Shown here piece after piece: positions 1 through 6,619 of a stretch of 10,550 nt of DNA (its first letter is position 1; each line of letters starts with the position of its first letter). The position numbers were made by a program, and so were the translations under genes. The stretch spans positions 1 to 10,550 of the forward strand of contig CALGIK010000289.1 in the NCBI GenBank assembly GCA_937915515.1, written 5' to 3'. Source of the stretch: an uncultured Clostridia bacterium (GTDB lineage: Bacteria; Bacillota; Clostridia; Christensenellales; CAG-314). A model generated the notes under the pieces. That model had not been told where the DNA came from and made no database searches. It worked only from the letters and a program-made list of their open reading frames with translations.

Positions 1-272
1 CCTTTTGTTGACGGGGCGGTTGATTTAAATAGAATATCGTCATCAATTTTTACATCGACAATATCGCATCTTTTGGATACGACAAAATCACCGACTTTTA
101 TATCGGGCTCCATACTTGGCGTAACAACAATATGAAAACTATATCCAAAAAAAGAGGGGGCATTGCCGGTAATACGGCAACCTAATACATACATTAAAAG
201 GCAAAAAACAACGGCGAAAAAACACCAGGATAATACTGTCGCTATTTTATTTTTTTTGTATTGTTTATTCAT
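1..272 (-). CDS. Second signal peptidase I (S26 family, SipW-like), C-terminus beyond window
   Basis: This is the N-terminal 90 or so residues of a membrane serine protease that removes signal peptides outside the cytoplasmic membrane. After a short basic start (MNKQYKKNK) comes one hydrophobic segment (about residues 10-31), then the S26 catalytic serine box TPSMEPDIKVGDFVV, with Ser in SME as the predicted nucleophile. The general base (Lys or His) would lie beyond the left edge, so bacterial or SipW/ER type cannot be decided. The ATG (272-270) overlaps the TGA of the upstream DUF2357 gene as ATGA, which fixes the start and implies translational coupling. The protein is clearly different from the other signal peptidase in this operon: its serine box is the canonical SMEP, whereas the other has SMEW. 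Cysteine-rich for its length (four in 90 residues). Family call is firm; substrate is unknown but probably a product of the same operon. Confidence 0.85.
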   Translation of the reverse strand, partial: MNKQYKKNKIATVLSWCFFAVVFCLLMYVLGCRITGNAPSFFGYSFHIVVTPSMEPDIKVGDFVVSKRCDIVDVKIDDDILFKSTAPSTK

Positions 273-1945
273 ATCTCATTGTTTTTTTGTACTGTTATAA
301 TATCGTCTGCTTTTGTGTCTATTGATTGTAGTGCAGCTTGTTTTTGCATTGCCTTTTTGCGTAAAAATTCCGCACGCTTTTCGTTAAGCAAAGCAATACG
401 CTCTTTGCGTTTTTGTTCCTCACGGCTTTTTAATAAATCCGCATAAGATAAAGCTTCAACCTTAATGGTTTTTGTTTTTACGCCTAAATCATTTGTTGTT
501 TCTGCTTTTTTATCAGCTTTTTTAATACTCTTTTGCTTTTTTGTTTCTTTTTTTGCATCTGATTTTTCTACTTCCCGTTTAAGTTTATCAAGTTTGATTA
601 ATTCCTTAGCTTCCTTTTTAAGAGCTAAGCTTAACTCCTTTTCTTTTTGTAAATTCAATAGTCTTAATCTGTCCGTATAATCTTTTTGTCTGTCATATTG
701 TTGCTTCTTTTTTTCTATCGCAGTGGTTAATACTATTGCTTCATCTGTTTGATTATCTTGTTTAAGATATTCGTTATAAATCGCATCTGCCAGCTGATTA
801 AATTTAATAAATACTGAAGGAAAATTTTTGCGCAGTTTATTGATATCGGTACTGCCGTTTTCGGTTACGCTGTTTTCCTGCCAGCCGCTTAAAAGTTTTC
901 GCACCTTATCAAAAAAGAATTCGTTTATCTCAAAATCAGTATCTTTTTCGCCCATCAAGTTAATGTCGGGCGCTTTTATGCGTTTATTCAATTTATAACG
1001 CTTAACTGTTTTATCGCTGTATTCCTTTTTTTCATAATCCTCAGTTTTGGCTACTTGATTTTTAAGCAGCGTCAAAAAACTAAGCATAGCGAGCATTGTA
1101 AGATCATCAAAAAAATCCGTATCAACGGACAATTGTTTTTCGGCTACTTCGACGCTGTAGCCTAACTGTGCGTAACCGCTTATAAATAAGAATAATTTAT
1201 AACAGTTAGAATAGTCCTTATCGTTAATTATGAGATTAGTCTTAGAAATAGGCAAAACAACAGGCTTGGCTTTGTTGACGGTTATATAAAAATCCGTCAT
1301 CCTTAATATGTTGATGCGCTTACGCAAAACTTCAATTTGATTAAGTAAGTCGCTGTTACGTTTTAACATAACTATATTCTTGCTGTCGGTGCGCACCGTT
1401 ATACCCAAATCAAAAGCAAAATCGGCTTTTCCAAATTTGCAGTCATCGGTAAATTTAAGTTTGATCACGTCTTTGCTGTTGACGTTTTGCTCAACGTAAT
1501 TATATCTCTGTTCAATAAAAGTGACCAGACGGTTTATCAGCGTTACAACAAAGCGGTTTTCGTAAATAGCCAAATCTTCCGCCATATATGTGGTTAAAAT
1601 TCTGCTCGGAATTATTTCGCCTTCTTCGTTGCTGCCTCTTATATTCATTGTGTGACTGGCTAAATGTCTAATGGATTCACTGTCAATTTTCCGCGCTTTT
1701 TCTACCGGTACAACCTCTTTTTGGTCTATAATAAACCTACGGGGATTTTTGCATATCTGTTCGATACTGTGCAAGTATTTTGTAATGGTTAAAATCCACT
1801 CATCATCAAGATAAAGGCTTTCGGCGGTTAATATCTGGTTAACGTAATTGTTGCCGTTATTAACCGCATTCAAAAAACCTTGCATCATTTTTTCGTTGAT
1901 ATTAAGTTGCGCAATATACTTGCTTAAAGTATTGTTGATATCCAT
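269..1945 (-). CDS. DUF2357 (McrC-partner type) protein with lysine-rich coiled coil in place of a nuclease
   Basis: 558 residues, no signal peptide or membrane segment, so cytoplasmic. The N-terminal half resembles the DUF2357 domain found in partners of McrB-like ATPases: a PRRFI box near residue 68, then VPVEKARKIDSESIRHLASH (about 80-98), and the typical helix DLAIYENRFVVTLI (about 124-137). Family members commonly carry a PD-(D/E)XK nuclease domain after this. Here I see no such motif; from about residue 400 to 540 the chain is almost entirely charged and helical, rich in Lys, Glu and Gln, with runs such as KKETKKQKSIKKADKKAE, and looks like a long coiled coil or nucleic-acid/acid-polymer binding tail. 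It follows the AAA+ gene by 48 nt, in the order expected for McrB then McrC. No Shine-Dalgarno sequence is visible just upstream of the ATG; the only purine-rich stretch is inside the intergenic hairpin. Function is inferred as an adaptor for the ATPase, not a restriction nuclease. Confidence 0.72.
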   Translation of the reverse strand: MDINNTLSKYIAQLNINEKMMQGFLNAVNNGNNYVNQILTAESLYLDDEWILTITKYLHSIEQICKNPRRFIIDQKEVVPVEKARKIDSESIRHLASHTMNIRGSNEEGEIIPSRILTTYMAEDLAIYENRFVVTLINRLVTFIEQRYNYVEQNVNSKDVIKLKFTDDCKFGKADFAFDLGITVRTDSKNIVMLKRNSDLLNQIEVLRKRINILRMTDFYITVNKAKPVVLPISKTNLIINDKDYSNCYKLFLFISGYAQLGYSVEVAEKQLSVDTDFFDDLTMLAMLSFLTLLKNQVAKTEDYEKKEYSDKTVKRYKLNKRIKAPDINLMGEKDTDFEINEFFFDKVRKLLSGWQENSVTENGSTDINKLRKNFPSVFIKFNQLADAIYNEYLKQDNQTDEAIVLTTAIEKKKQQYDRQKDYTDRLRLLNLQKEKELSLALKKEAKELIKLDKLKREVEKSDAKKETKKQKSIKKADKKAETTNDLGVKTKTIKVEALSYADLLKSREEQKRKERIALLNEKRAEFLRKKAMQKQAALQSIDTKADDIITVQKNNEI

Positions 1946-1964
1946 TTTTCGTTTTTATTAATAT

Positions 1965-1987
1965 GGGAGTTGCTTTTATCAACTCCC
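1965..1987 (-). other. Perfect 8-bp hairpin between the AAA+ and DUF2357 genes
   Basis: GGGAGTTG and CAACTCCC flank a 7-nt loop in the 48-nt gap between the two genes. No U-tract follows, so it is not an intrinsic terminator. The 5' arm holds GGGAG, the only Shine-Dalgarno-like bases near the DUF2357 gene, though it is about 35 nt from the ATG. It could tune translation or protect an mRNA end after processing; this is inference. Confidence 0.55.
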
Positions 1988-1993
1988 TTACAT

Positions 1994-3553
1994 TTAAATG
2001 TTACGCTGCAATTGCTTGATAAAATCCTGACACAGTTTAAACTTTCCGACACCAAATTTTTTGTCCAAAAAAGCGGAAAGTTCGTTTAATTCTTTTGTTA
2101 AAAAGGGCAGGTTGAGGGAAACGAATTTCCTAAGAATTTTACTGAAAACCATAAAATCAAGCCCTTCTGTATCGGTGCCTCCAAGCCCCATATACACCGG
2201 AACAAAACGCTTTATCTGTTTAATAATACGGTTTCCGAAAGCAATTTTAAATTTATCTTGTATAAACACGTCAAGTTCCGTCAGTGTCTTTATTAGAAAG
2301 TCGCTTATATGATTTTCCTTTGCGGCTAAATCAAAAAGATTTTCGAGATAATCATACGAACAGGGATAATTTTCCGTCATCAATGCATCAAAATACGCCG
2401 CACGGTCATTTAACTCAATGGCAATGGCACGGTCGTATACCTTGTCGGTTATGGTAAACGTGCTGTCGTCCTTATTTGCCGTACCGATAAAAAACAAATT
2501 TTGCGGCACTATGATTTTGCCGTATACCAAATTTTTGGGGTCAGTAGGCAGATTGGTAGGCACTATATCAATTTTCCATTCCGCCGTATCGGGCATTTCC
2601 ATAATGGACAAAAATTCCGCAAAATAGTATTCGATACGGGCTAAGTTCATTTCGTCCAAAACAATAAAATTAGGGTCGTCACGCCAAGTAGCTTCGTAAA
2701 GGTTAGCCAAAAAATCTGTTTCGTTAAATTTTTTTGTAAACTCATTAAAATAGCCTAAAATGTCGGCTCTGTCACGCCATGACGGCTGAACAGATACAAT
2801 ACCGGCATTGTTGTCAAAAAACTTCGCCATAGCATAGGGCAAACTGGTCTTTCCCGTGCCGGAAATACCTTCCAAAATAATTATTTTGCCCGTACCCATA
2901 CCCGCTAAAAACAACCTTATGGTTTTTGGAGAATAATAAAGATGCAATTGACTTGCCGCAAAATTAATAAATCTATCGACAATTTCGGGTAGAGTAAGCA
3001 AATCGTCTTGGTTCATAAACACATAATGTCGGTTGTCGCCGTATTTTTTGTCTATGTCAGCTAATTTTGCAAATCTCTCCGCTTCCGTCTTAGAAAGAGC
3101 AGCACCGTCTGTCGCTGCAATAGGTGCATTTTTAGGAGCGTGTTCTTCAGTAAATTCGTTTCCGCCGCTAAAGTCAGCATTGACTTTAAGCGCAAATATA
3201 CGGTTTTTGTCACGGACAAGCTCCTCAGCTTGTTCTTTCAATCGGGCGATTTCCTCAATCAGCTCGTCTTTTTCTACCTCTTTAGTACGGGTAAAAATAA
3301 AACGGCGAAACAATTGCGCTATCTTATATATTAAAAAAACAATAAAAGTGAGGTTTATAAGCGTTACAAGTATCATCAGTAACCAACCCCACACGTCTAA
3401 ATTGGGTAACACTTTAATTAAATCGGAAAAATATTTTGATATATCCGTGCCGAAAAATTTGGCAAAAGCCAAAGCTATGGACTTAATAAATGCCCATATA
3501 TTGGCAAAAAATTCGCCTAAAAATTTTATGTAATACTCCGAATATACCGTCAT
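1994..3553 (-). CDS. Membrane-anchored AAA+ ATPase, McrB/MoxR-like
   Basis: 519 residues. The N-terminus has amphipathic or hydrophobic stretches (about 10-35) and a clear membrane segment (about 54-80, WGWLLMILVTLINLTFIVFL), then a basic stop (RRFIFTRTK) and a short charged coiled coil (about 91-120). The AAA+ module follows: Walker A GISGTGKT (229-236), the McrB-type box VQPSWRDRADILGYFN (255-270), Walker B FIVLDEMN (296-303) and sensor 1 with the McrB-like GTANKDDS (357-364). The usual ALRRRF-type box is replaced by KVYDRAIAIEL. McrB proteins normally start with a soluble DNA-recognition domain; that domain is absent and a membrane anchor stands in its place, so the ATPase probably works at the inner face of the membrane with the DUF2357 protein as its partner. 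Start ATG has AGGG about 10 nt upstream. Sits between a signal peptidase and the DUF2357 gene. ATPase call is firm; the McrB affiliation is probable; the substrate is unknown. Confidence 0.85.
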   Translation of the reverse strand: MTVYSEYYIKFLGEFFANIWAFIKSIALAFAKFFGTDISKYFSDLIKVLPNLDVWGWLLMILVTLINLTFIVFLIYKIAQLFRRFIFTRTKEVEKDELIEEIARLKEQAEELVRDKNRIFALKVNADFSGGNEFTEEHAPKNAPIAATDGAALSKTEAERFAKLADIDKKYGDNRHYVFMNQDDLLTLPEIVDRFINFAASQLHLYYSPKTIRLFLAGMGTGKIIILEGISGTGKTSLPYAMAKFFDNNAGIVSVQPSWRDRADILGYFNEFTKKFNETDFLANLYEATWRDDPNFIVLDEMNLARIEYYFAEFLSIMEMPDTAEWKIDIVPTNLPTDPKNLVYGKIIVPQNLFFIGTANKDDSTFTITDKVYDRAIAIELNDRAAYFDALMTENYPCSYDYLENLFDLAAKENHISDFLIKTLTELDVFIQDKFKIAFGNRIIKQIKRFVPVYMGLGGTDTEGLDFMVFSKILRKFVSLNLPFLTKELNELSAFLDKKFGVGKFKLCQDFIKQLQRNI

Positions 3554-3605
3554 TTTCAGCTTACCCTGTTTTTGTTGTATGCCGCGTTTTTGTTATTTTA
3601 TTAAA

Positions 3606-3645
3606 AACGGCAAACGTCAACTTTGCGGTCAAGCTTTTTGCCGTT
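3606..3645 (-). terminator. Candidate attenuating hairpin between signal peptidase and AAA+ gene
   Basis: AACGGCAAA and TTTGCCGTT form a perfect 9-bp stem around a loop of about 22 nt, and the stem runs into TTT then AATAAAAT on the minus strand. The 140-nt gap is the longest within the left block. The U-tract is short and the loop long, so a weak terminator or mRNA-processing stem that lowers expression of the ATPase genes relative to the secreted proteins is more likely than a full stop. The loop contains TTGAC twice as a direct repeat. Confidence 0.4.
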
Positions 3646-3693
3646 ATCATAAGCATTTGTAAAAGCAAAAAAGGTGTTTGCCTTGCTATTTAT

Positions 3694-4428
3694 TTATTCG
3701 TCGTGAGAAACACTGTTTGGCGTATCATCTTGCGCTTCTGTATGCTTATCCGTTTGATTAATACCCATCTCTCGCATTAATTCCTGACGGATTTTTTCCT
3801 TATCGTCAACGGCTTTTTCGGTCTTGTAGATTTTAAGGTTTTTAAAAAGCATTATAGCGCAATAAATTAAAAGCAGCAGCGACGGCAAAAATACCACTAA
3901 GCCAAAACCTACAGGCGTTTGGACAAACAAAACAACAGACCCTAAACCGTTGATGTGAGCGCCTCGATAAACTGCTATGACATCGTCTTTAGCTGAAACT
4001 TGAAGGCTGTCATTGATAAGAGAGTTGTCGCCTTTTGTGGTATAAAAAACTCCATTTGCACCCATATTGTCTACACCTACAATACGGTGAGTGACAAGTA
4101 TCGGTACGCCTTGTTCCGTTGTCCTAAAAATGATTACGTCTCCTTCTTTTAATGAAGCTCGCTCCTCTTGCGTTTTTAATACTTTACTAAAAAGAAACGC
4201 CCCTTTTTTAAAGCTTGTCTTTTTGTATTCTGGATGAGTCGAATTATAATCCTCATTCCACTCCATAGAATTTGTCTTAACAGCAAAAGTGGCAGAACCA
4301 AAAAAGTTGACATAATCCTTGCCTATCGAACCTATTGCACTTGCGACAACAAGGATCAAAACAATACATATTAGTATTGCTATAACGTTTAATACAACAG
4401 AGCCGACTTTAACCTTTGTTTTATCCAT
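3694..4428 (-). CDS. SipW-like signal peptidase I (S26B, Ser/His type)
   Basis: Membrane serine protease that would cleave SipW-type leaders of TasA-like proteins on the outer face of the membrane. 244 residues from the chosen ATG. Two membrane segments bracket the catalytic domain (about 8-34 and 167-195). The catalytic serine is in the box KTNSMEW (Ser54); the general base position is VTHRIVGV (His114), where typical bacterial enzymes have lysine, and the third box is TTKGDNS with Asp134. The Ser/His arrangement is that of SipW and of archaeal and ER signal peptidases. The cytoplasmic tail after the second segment is charged (about 196-244). A TTG eight codons upstream is in frame, but the ATG at 4428 has GAGAG 6 nt before it and begins at the usual distance from the first membrane segment, so I chose ATG. 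It follows the larger TasA-like gene, the likely substrate. Confidence 0.9.
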   Translation of the reverse strand: MDKTKVKVGSVVLNVIAILICIVLILVVASAIGSIGKDYVNFFGSATFAVKTNSMEWNEDYNSTHPEYKKTSFKKGAFLFSKVLKTQEERASLKEGDVIIFRTTEQGVPILVTHRIVGVDNMGANGVFYTTKGDNSLINDSLQVSAKDDVIAVYRGAHINGLGSVVLFVQTPVGFGLVVFLPSLLLLIYCAIMLFKNLKIYKTEKAVDDKEKIRQELMREMGINQTDKHTEAQDDTPNSVSHDE

Positions 4429-4434
4429 ATGTTT

Positions 4435-4440
4435 CTCTCT
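4435..4440 (-). promoter_or_regulatory. Ribosome binding site of the SipW-like peptidase
   Basis: AGAGAG, 6 nt ahead of the ATG at 4428. It supports that start over the TTG at 4452, because it would lie inside the longer reading frame and the TTG itself falls at the edge of a hairpin with no purine-rich site close by. Confidence 0.5.
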
Positions 4441-4451
4441 TTTTTGTCGCA

Positions 4452-4476
4452 AAGTGGCAGACCAGGTCTGCCACTT
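4452..4476 (-). other. Perfect 12-bp inverted repeat between TasA-like and peptidase genes
   Basis: AAGTGGCAGACC and GGTCTGCCACTT are separated by a single base. In RNA the inner pairs would open to give a 9-bp stem with a 7-nt loop. No U-tract follows in either direction, so it is not an intrinsic terminator. It stands just after the gene for the presumed major secreted subunit (46 nt downstream of its stop) and just before the peptidase ribosome binding site, a common place for a stem that protects the 3' end of an abundant structural mRNA or damps downstream expression. A dyad protein-binding site is an alternative. Confidence 0.6.
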
Positions 4477-4522
4477 GTAGCGGCAATATATTTATTAAAC
4501 TGTTTTGCAGGTTAATATCTTT

Positions 4523-5794
4523 TTACTTACTGAAAAATTCCAAAGATGTGCGGATGGTTTGATCAAAAATACTGTCGAAGCAGTCGGCGTCCCAACCGTC
4601 AATCCAAATTTTTATGCTTAACGTGCCTTTGTAAATTGTTGAAGTACCAACTTGAGAAAGCGTCAACATTTTCATAAGTGCTGATTGATAATTATTTCCG
4701 GCGTTTTCGACAGTGACTTGGTTTGCAATTGGGAAGGAATACCCGGTACAATCTTTTGCCGCTTCACCCGTAAGGTTATTTTTATCGTTGTAATAGTTTA
4801 TAGCGATATTGGTATCGCCGGCTGTGCCGCCTTGTTTATAAATAGATTGTTGACTAAAAGCATAGTCTCCTTCCTGTAAATTGTTAAGATTGCTGCCTTC
4901 GGCTGCCGTCAAAGCTTTATCAGGTTCCCAAATGTTTTGTAAAGTATTGTTTGACCAAAAACCGATTTTTAATGCGTCGGAAGCATAAGCCTTAATTATA
5001 GGGTCTGTAATGTTGCCTTCGCCACCGGCAAGCAAATATGCTGCTTTAGTGAGAGTGGTGCTCCAAAGGTCAACGCCTAAAGTGATATCCGCTCTGCCAA
5101 CGGTTTCTACAATACTGTCACTTATGTTTGCGTAAACGCTGTAAGGATTGTTGCCCATAAAATACAGATTAAATTCGTAATACTTAGCGTTATATTGGTA
5201 TACTATATTTTCTGAAATATAGGTTTGATTTGCTGTCTCTTCAGCTATTCTTGACGTTTTTGTCCAAATTTTGTCAGTGCCGAAACTCACATCGCCTACA
5301 ACGCTTATTTCCGTCAAATCTAATGCGCTTTCACCTTTGTATAGCTTGATGTTGCAGTTTTTGAATAAGGAAAAATTTTCTGCTGTAACATAAGCAGTAA
5401 TTTCTTTAGCTTCGCCTTCCTCATAATAGACTTTATATTGACTGTATGTACCAACTTGTATAAAACCGCCGTTTATACCTAATACAGTCCCGTCAATGTC
5501 TCTAAAAGCGTAATCTGCCGCCCCTGCGCTGTCGCTGTAACTGATAGCGTCCAGCTGCGGAATTGCTTGATAAACTCCTAAAATCTCGGAGGTGGTCAGA
5601 GACGTTTTGTATGTGCCATCAATACCGCTTGCCGAAATATACAAGCCGTCGGTTGTGGTTACCGTTAAGTCAAAGGAACCCGTAGTGGGATTATTTGACA
5701 TTGTAAACCAAGCGTATGCTGAAGTAGCTACTAAGCAAACAGCTACAAACAGCACAAAGATTGATACAGAAAGTCTTTTTACAGAATTCTTCAT
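4523..5794 (-). CDS. TasA/camelysin-like secreted protein with SipW-type leader
   Basis: 423 residues. Residues 1-28 form a signal peptide: basic start (MKNSVKRL), hydrophobic core (about 9-23) and ATSAYA, followed by WFTMSNNPTTGSF; this AYAWFT junction is typical of leaders cut by SipW-type peptidases, and such an enzyme is encoded next. The mature part is acidic, rich in Thr, Ser, Asn, Gly and Tyr, and reads as alternating beta strands, as expected for the jelly-roll fold of TasA-like matrix or fibre subunits; it is longer than TasA itself (about 260 residues). Near the C-terminus IWIDGWDAD (396-404) matches a motif in the neighbouring 231-residue protein. Two cysteines (in DCTGY and ADCFD) could pair. 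Start ATG has a strong AAAGGAG 9 nt upstream. Predicted to be the main extracellular subunit of the operon; no sortase motif is present. An alternative is a surface adhesin on the same fold. Confidence 0.8.
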   Translation of the reverse strand: MKNSVKRLSVSIFVLFVAVCLVATSAYAWFTMSNNPTTGSFDLTVTTTDGLYISASGIDGTYKTSLTTSEILGVYQAIPQLDAISYSDSAGAADYAFRDIDGTVLGINGGFIQVGTYSQYKVYYEEGEAKEITAYVTAENFSLFKNCNIKLYKGESALDLTEISVVGDVSFGTDKIWTKTSRIAEETANQTYISENIVYQYNAKYYEFNLYFMGNNPYSVYANISDSIVETVGRADITLGVDLWSTTLTKAAYLLAGGEGNITDPIIKAYASDALKIGFWSNNTLQNIWEPDKALTAAEGSNLNNLQEGDYAFSQQSIYKQGGTAGDTNIAINYYNDKNNLTGEAAKDCTGYSFPIANQVTVENAGNNYQSALMKMLTLSQVGTSTIYKGTLSIKIWIDGWDADCFDSIFDQTIRTSLEFFSK

Positions 5795-5803
5795 TTTTGT
5801 TTA

Positions 5804-5810
5804 CTCCTTT
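5804..5810 (-). promoter_or_regulatory. Strong ribosome binding site of the TasA-like gene
   Basis: AAAGGAG, 9 nt before the ATG, the best Shine-Dalgarno match in the left block. This fits a protein made in larger amounts than its neighbours. Confidence 0.75.
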
Positions 5811-5811
5811 A

Positions 5812-5840
5812 ATTATATATTTCTTTTTAAGAATAGTCAA
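5812..5840 (-). promoter_or_regulatory. Possible internal sigma-A promoter ahead of the TasA-like gene
   Basis: TTGACT (5840-5835), 17-bp spacer, TATAAT (5817-5812): one mismatch from consensus with ideal spacing. If used, it would drive the larger secreted protein and everything after it without the riboswitch. Against it, the start point would fall within or just after the AAAGGAG site, giving a leader under about 15 nt, and the region is AT-rich, so a chance match is possible. Confidence 0.4.
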
Positions 5841-5880
5841 TATGTAAAACGTTTATTGTTAAAAATATGTGAAATTTTTA

Positions 5881-6576
5881 TTAATAACCGTTAAAGTTCA
5901 TCACCATTTTAAGTCTGCCGCCTTTTAAAAAATCCACTCCTTGTGCATCCTCTCCCTCAAGCCAAATAACAACCGTAAATTTAATTACTGCGCCGCTGTT
6001 GAAGTTTATATACTCTTGCGACATAACCACCTTTTCGGAGACAAAAGGTATAGTATTATATCCTCCGCACGTCTCAGGCATGCCTATATTTTCACCTTCC
6101 TCCTGAGCTTTTGCATAGATATTGGCAGTTTGATTGTCGGTTATCACCATCACCCTGACTGCGCTGTCTACCTTTTTTGTTACGTCGATTATGTCAATGG
6201 CAGCAACAACGTCAACTGCCGTATCCGAATAATTTTTTAAGTAAAAGGTGTAAGCTATGTAACGGCGGCGATAATTGTCATTATCACTGCCATCTTTAAA
6301 ACTATTTGTATCGGGCAGCCAATTAAAGGTACATAAATGCATTTCGGGCAGACCTTTTGCATACAAGTATGCACTGGGCTCATAAAAATCGGGAGTAGTG
6401 CTTAATGAAAGCTTTACTTGACTTTCTTCCGTTATGTTAATGACAAAATTACCTGATTTTGTGCCGTATACGGTAAGTCCGATAAAAACTAGGCTCAACA
6501 AAAAGGTAATAAGCAGGATTAAAGTACTGTACCTTCTTATTTTTAAACGTGATTGCCATTTTTCTACCTTTTTCAT
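5881..6576 (-). CDS. Short membrane-anchored TasA-like protein, first gene after the riboswitch
   Basis: 231 residues. A basic start (MKKVEKWQSRLKIRR) is followed by one hydrophobic segment (about 17-38), then TKSGNFVINI, a strand typical of the first lines of TasA/SipW-dependent proteins. The segment may be a cleaved SipW-type leader or a lasting anchor; there is no clean small-X-small site, so anchoring is possible. The rest is beta-rich, including RRRYIAYTFYLKNYSD (about 103-118), and ends in IWLEGEDAQ (204-212) plus a final strand, the same C-terminal motif as in the next gene. Two cysteines (LCTF, ETCGG) could form a disulfide. Its position first in the operon and its small size recall TapA-like or minor subunits that anchor or nucleate a fibre, but there is no recognisable TapA homology; the role is inference. 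Start: ATG with GGTG 5-8 nt upstream, directly downstream of the riboswitch terminator. Confidence 0.75.
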   Translation of the reverse strand: MKKVEKWQSRLKIRRYSTLILLITFLLSLVFIGLTVYGTKSGNFVINITEESQVKLSLSTTPDFYEPSAYLYAKGLPEMHLCTFNWLPDTNSFKDGSDNDNYRRRYIAYTFYLKNYSDTAVDVVAAIDIIDVTKKVDSAVRVMVITDNQTANIYAKAQEEGENIGMPETCGGYNTIPFVSEKVVMSQEYINFNSGAVIKFTVVIWLEGEDAQGVDFLKGGRLKMVMNFNGY

Positions 6577-6586
6577 ATTTCACCAT

Positions 6587-6619
6587 AAAAAAAAGTTGCC
6601 ATTTATTTTAATGGCAACT
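6587..6619 (-). terminator. Intrinsic terminator of the c-di-GMP riboswitch
   Basis: AGTTGCCATT and AATGGCAACT make a perfect 10-bp stem with a 6-nt loop (AAAATA), followed by seven more U after the closing pair. Its 5' arm (6619-6610) includes the GTTGCC that serves as the 3' strand of the aptamer, so the terminator and the ligand-bound aptamer cannot form together. It ends about 10 nt before the first gene. Confidence 0.9.

Noticed and set aside
3033..3533. 166-codon open frame on the plus strand, and the other plus-strand frames
   Set aside because: It lies antisense to the N-terminal half of the AAA+ gene; the translation is Ser-rich low-complexity with no motif. The other plus-strand frames are likewise shadows of minus-strand genes.
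269..3553. An McrBC restriction or other anti-phage defence module
   Set aside because: The ATPase has a membrane anchor and not a DNA-recognition domain, the partner shows no nuclease motif, and the neighbours are secretion genes under a c-di-GMP riboswitch. Not excluded, but not the best reading.
3660..3690. Short AAGG/CCTT stem with six T downstream of the signal peptidase stop
   Set aside because: Only about four pairs; too weak to call a terminator, although the T-run is real.
4429..4452. TTG start giving a 252-residue signal peptidase
   Set aside because: The ATG at 4428 has a nearby GAGAG site and gives the usual short basic N-terminus before the first membrane segment; the TTG falls at the edge of the intergenic hairpin.
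4452..4476. Intrinsic terminator after the TasA-like gene
   Set aside because: The stem is perfect but is followed by TGCGAC and then A residues on the minus strand, and by no T-run on the plus strand.
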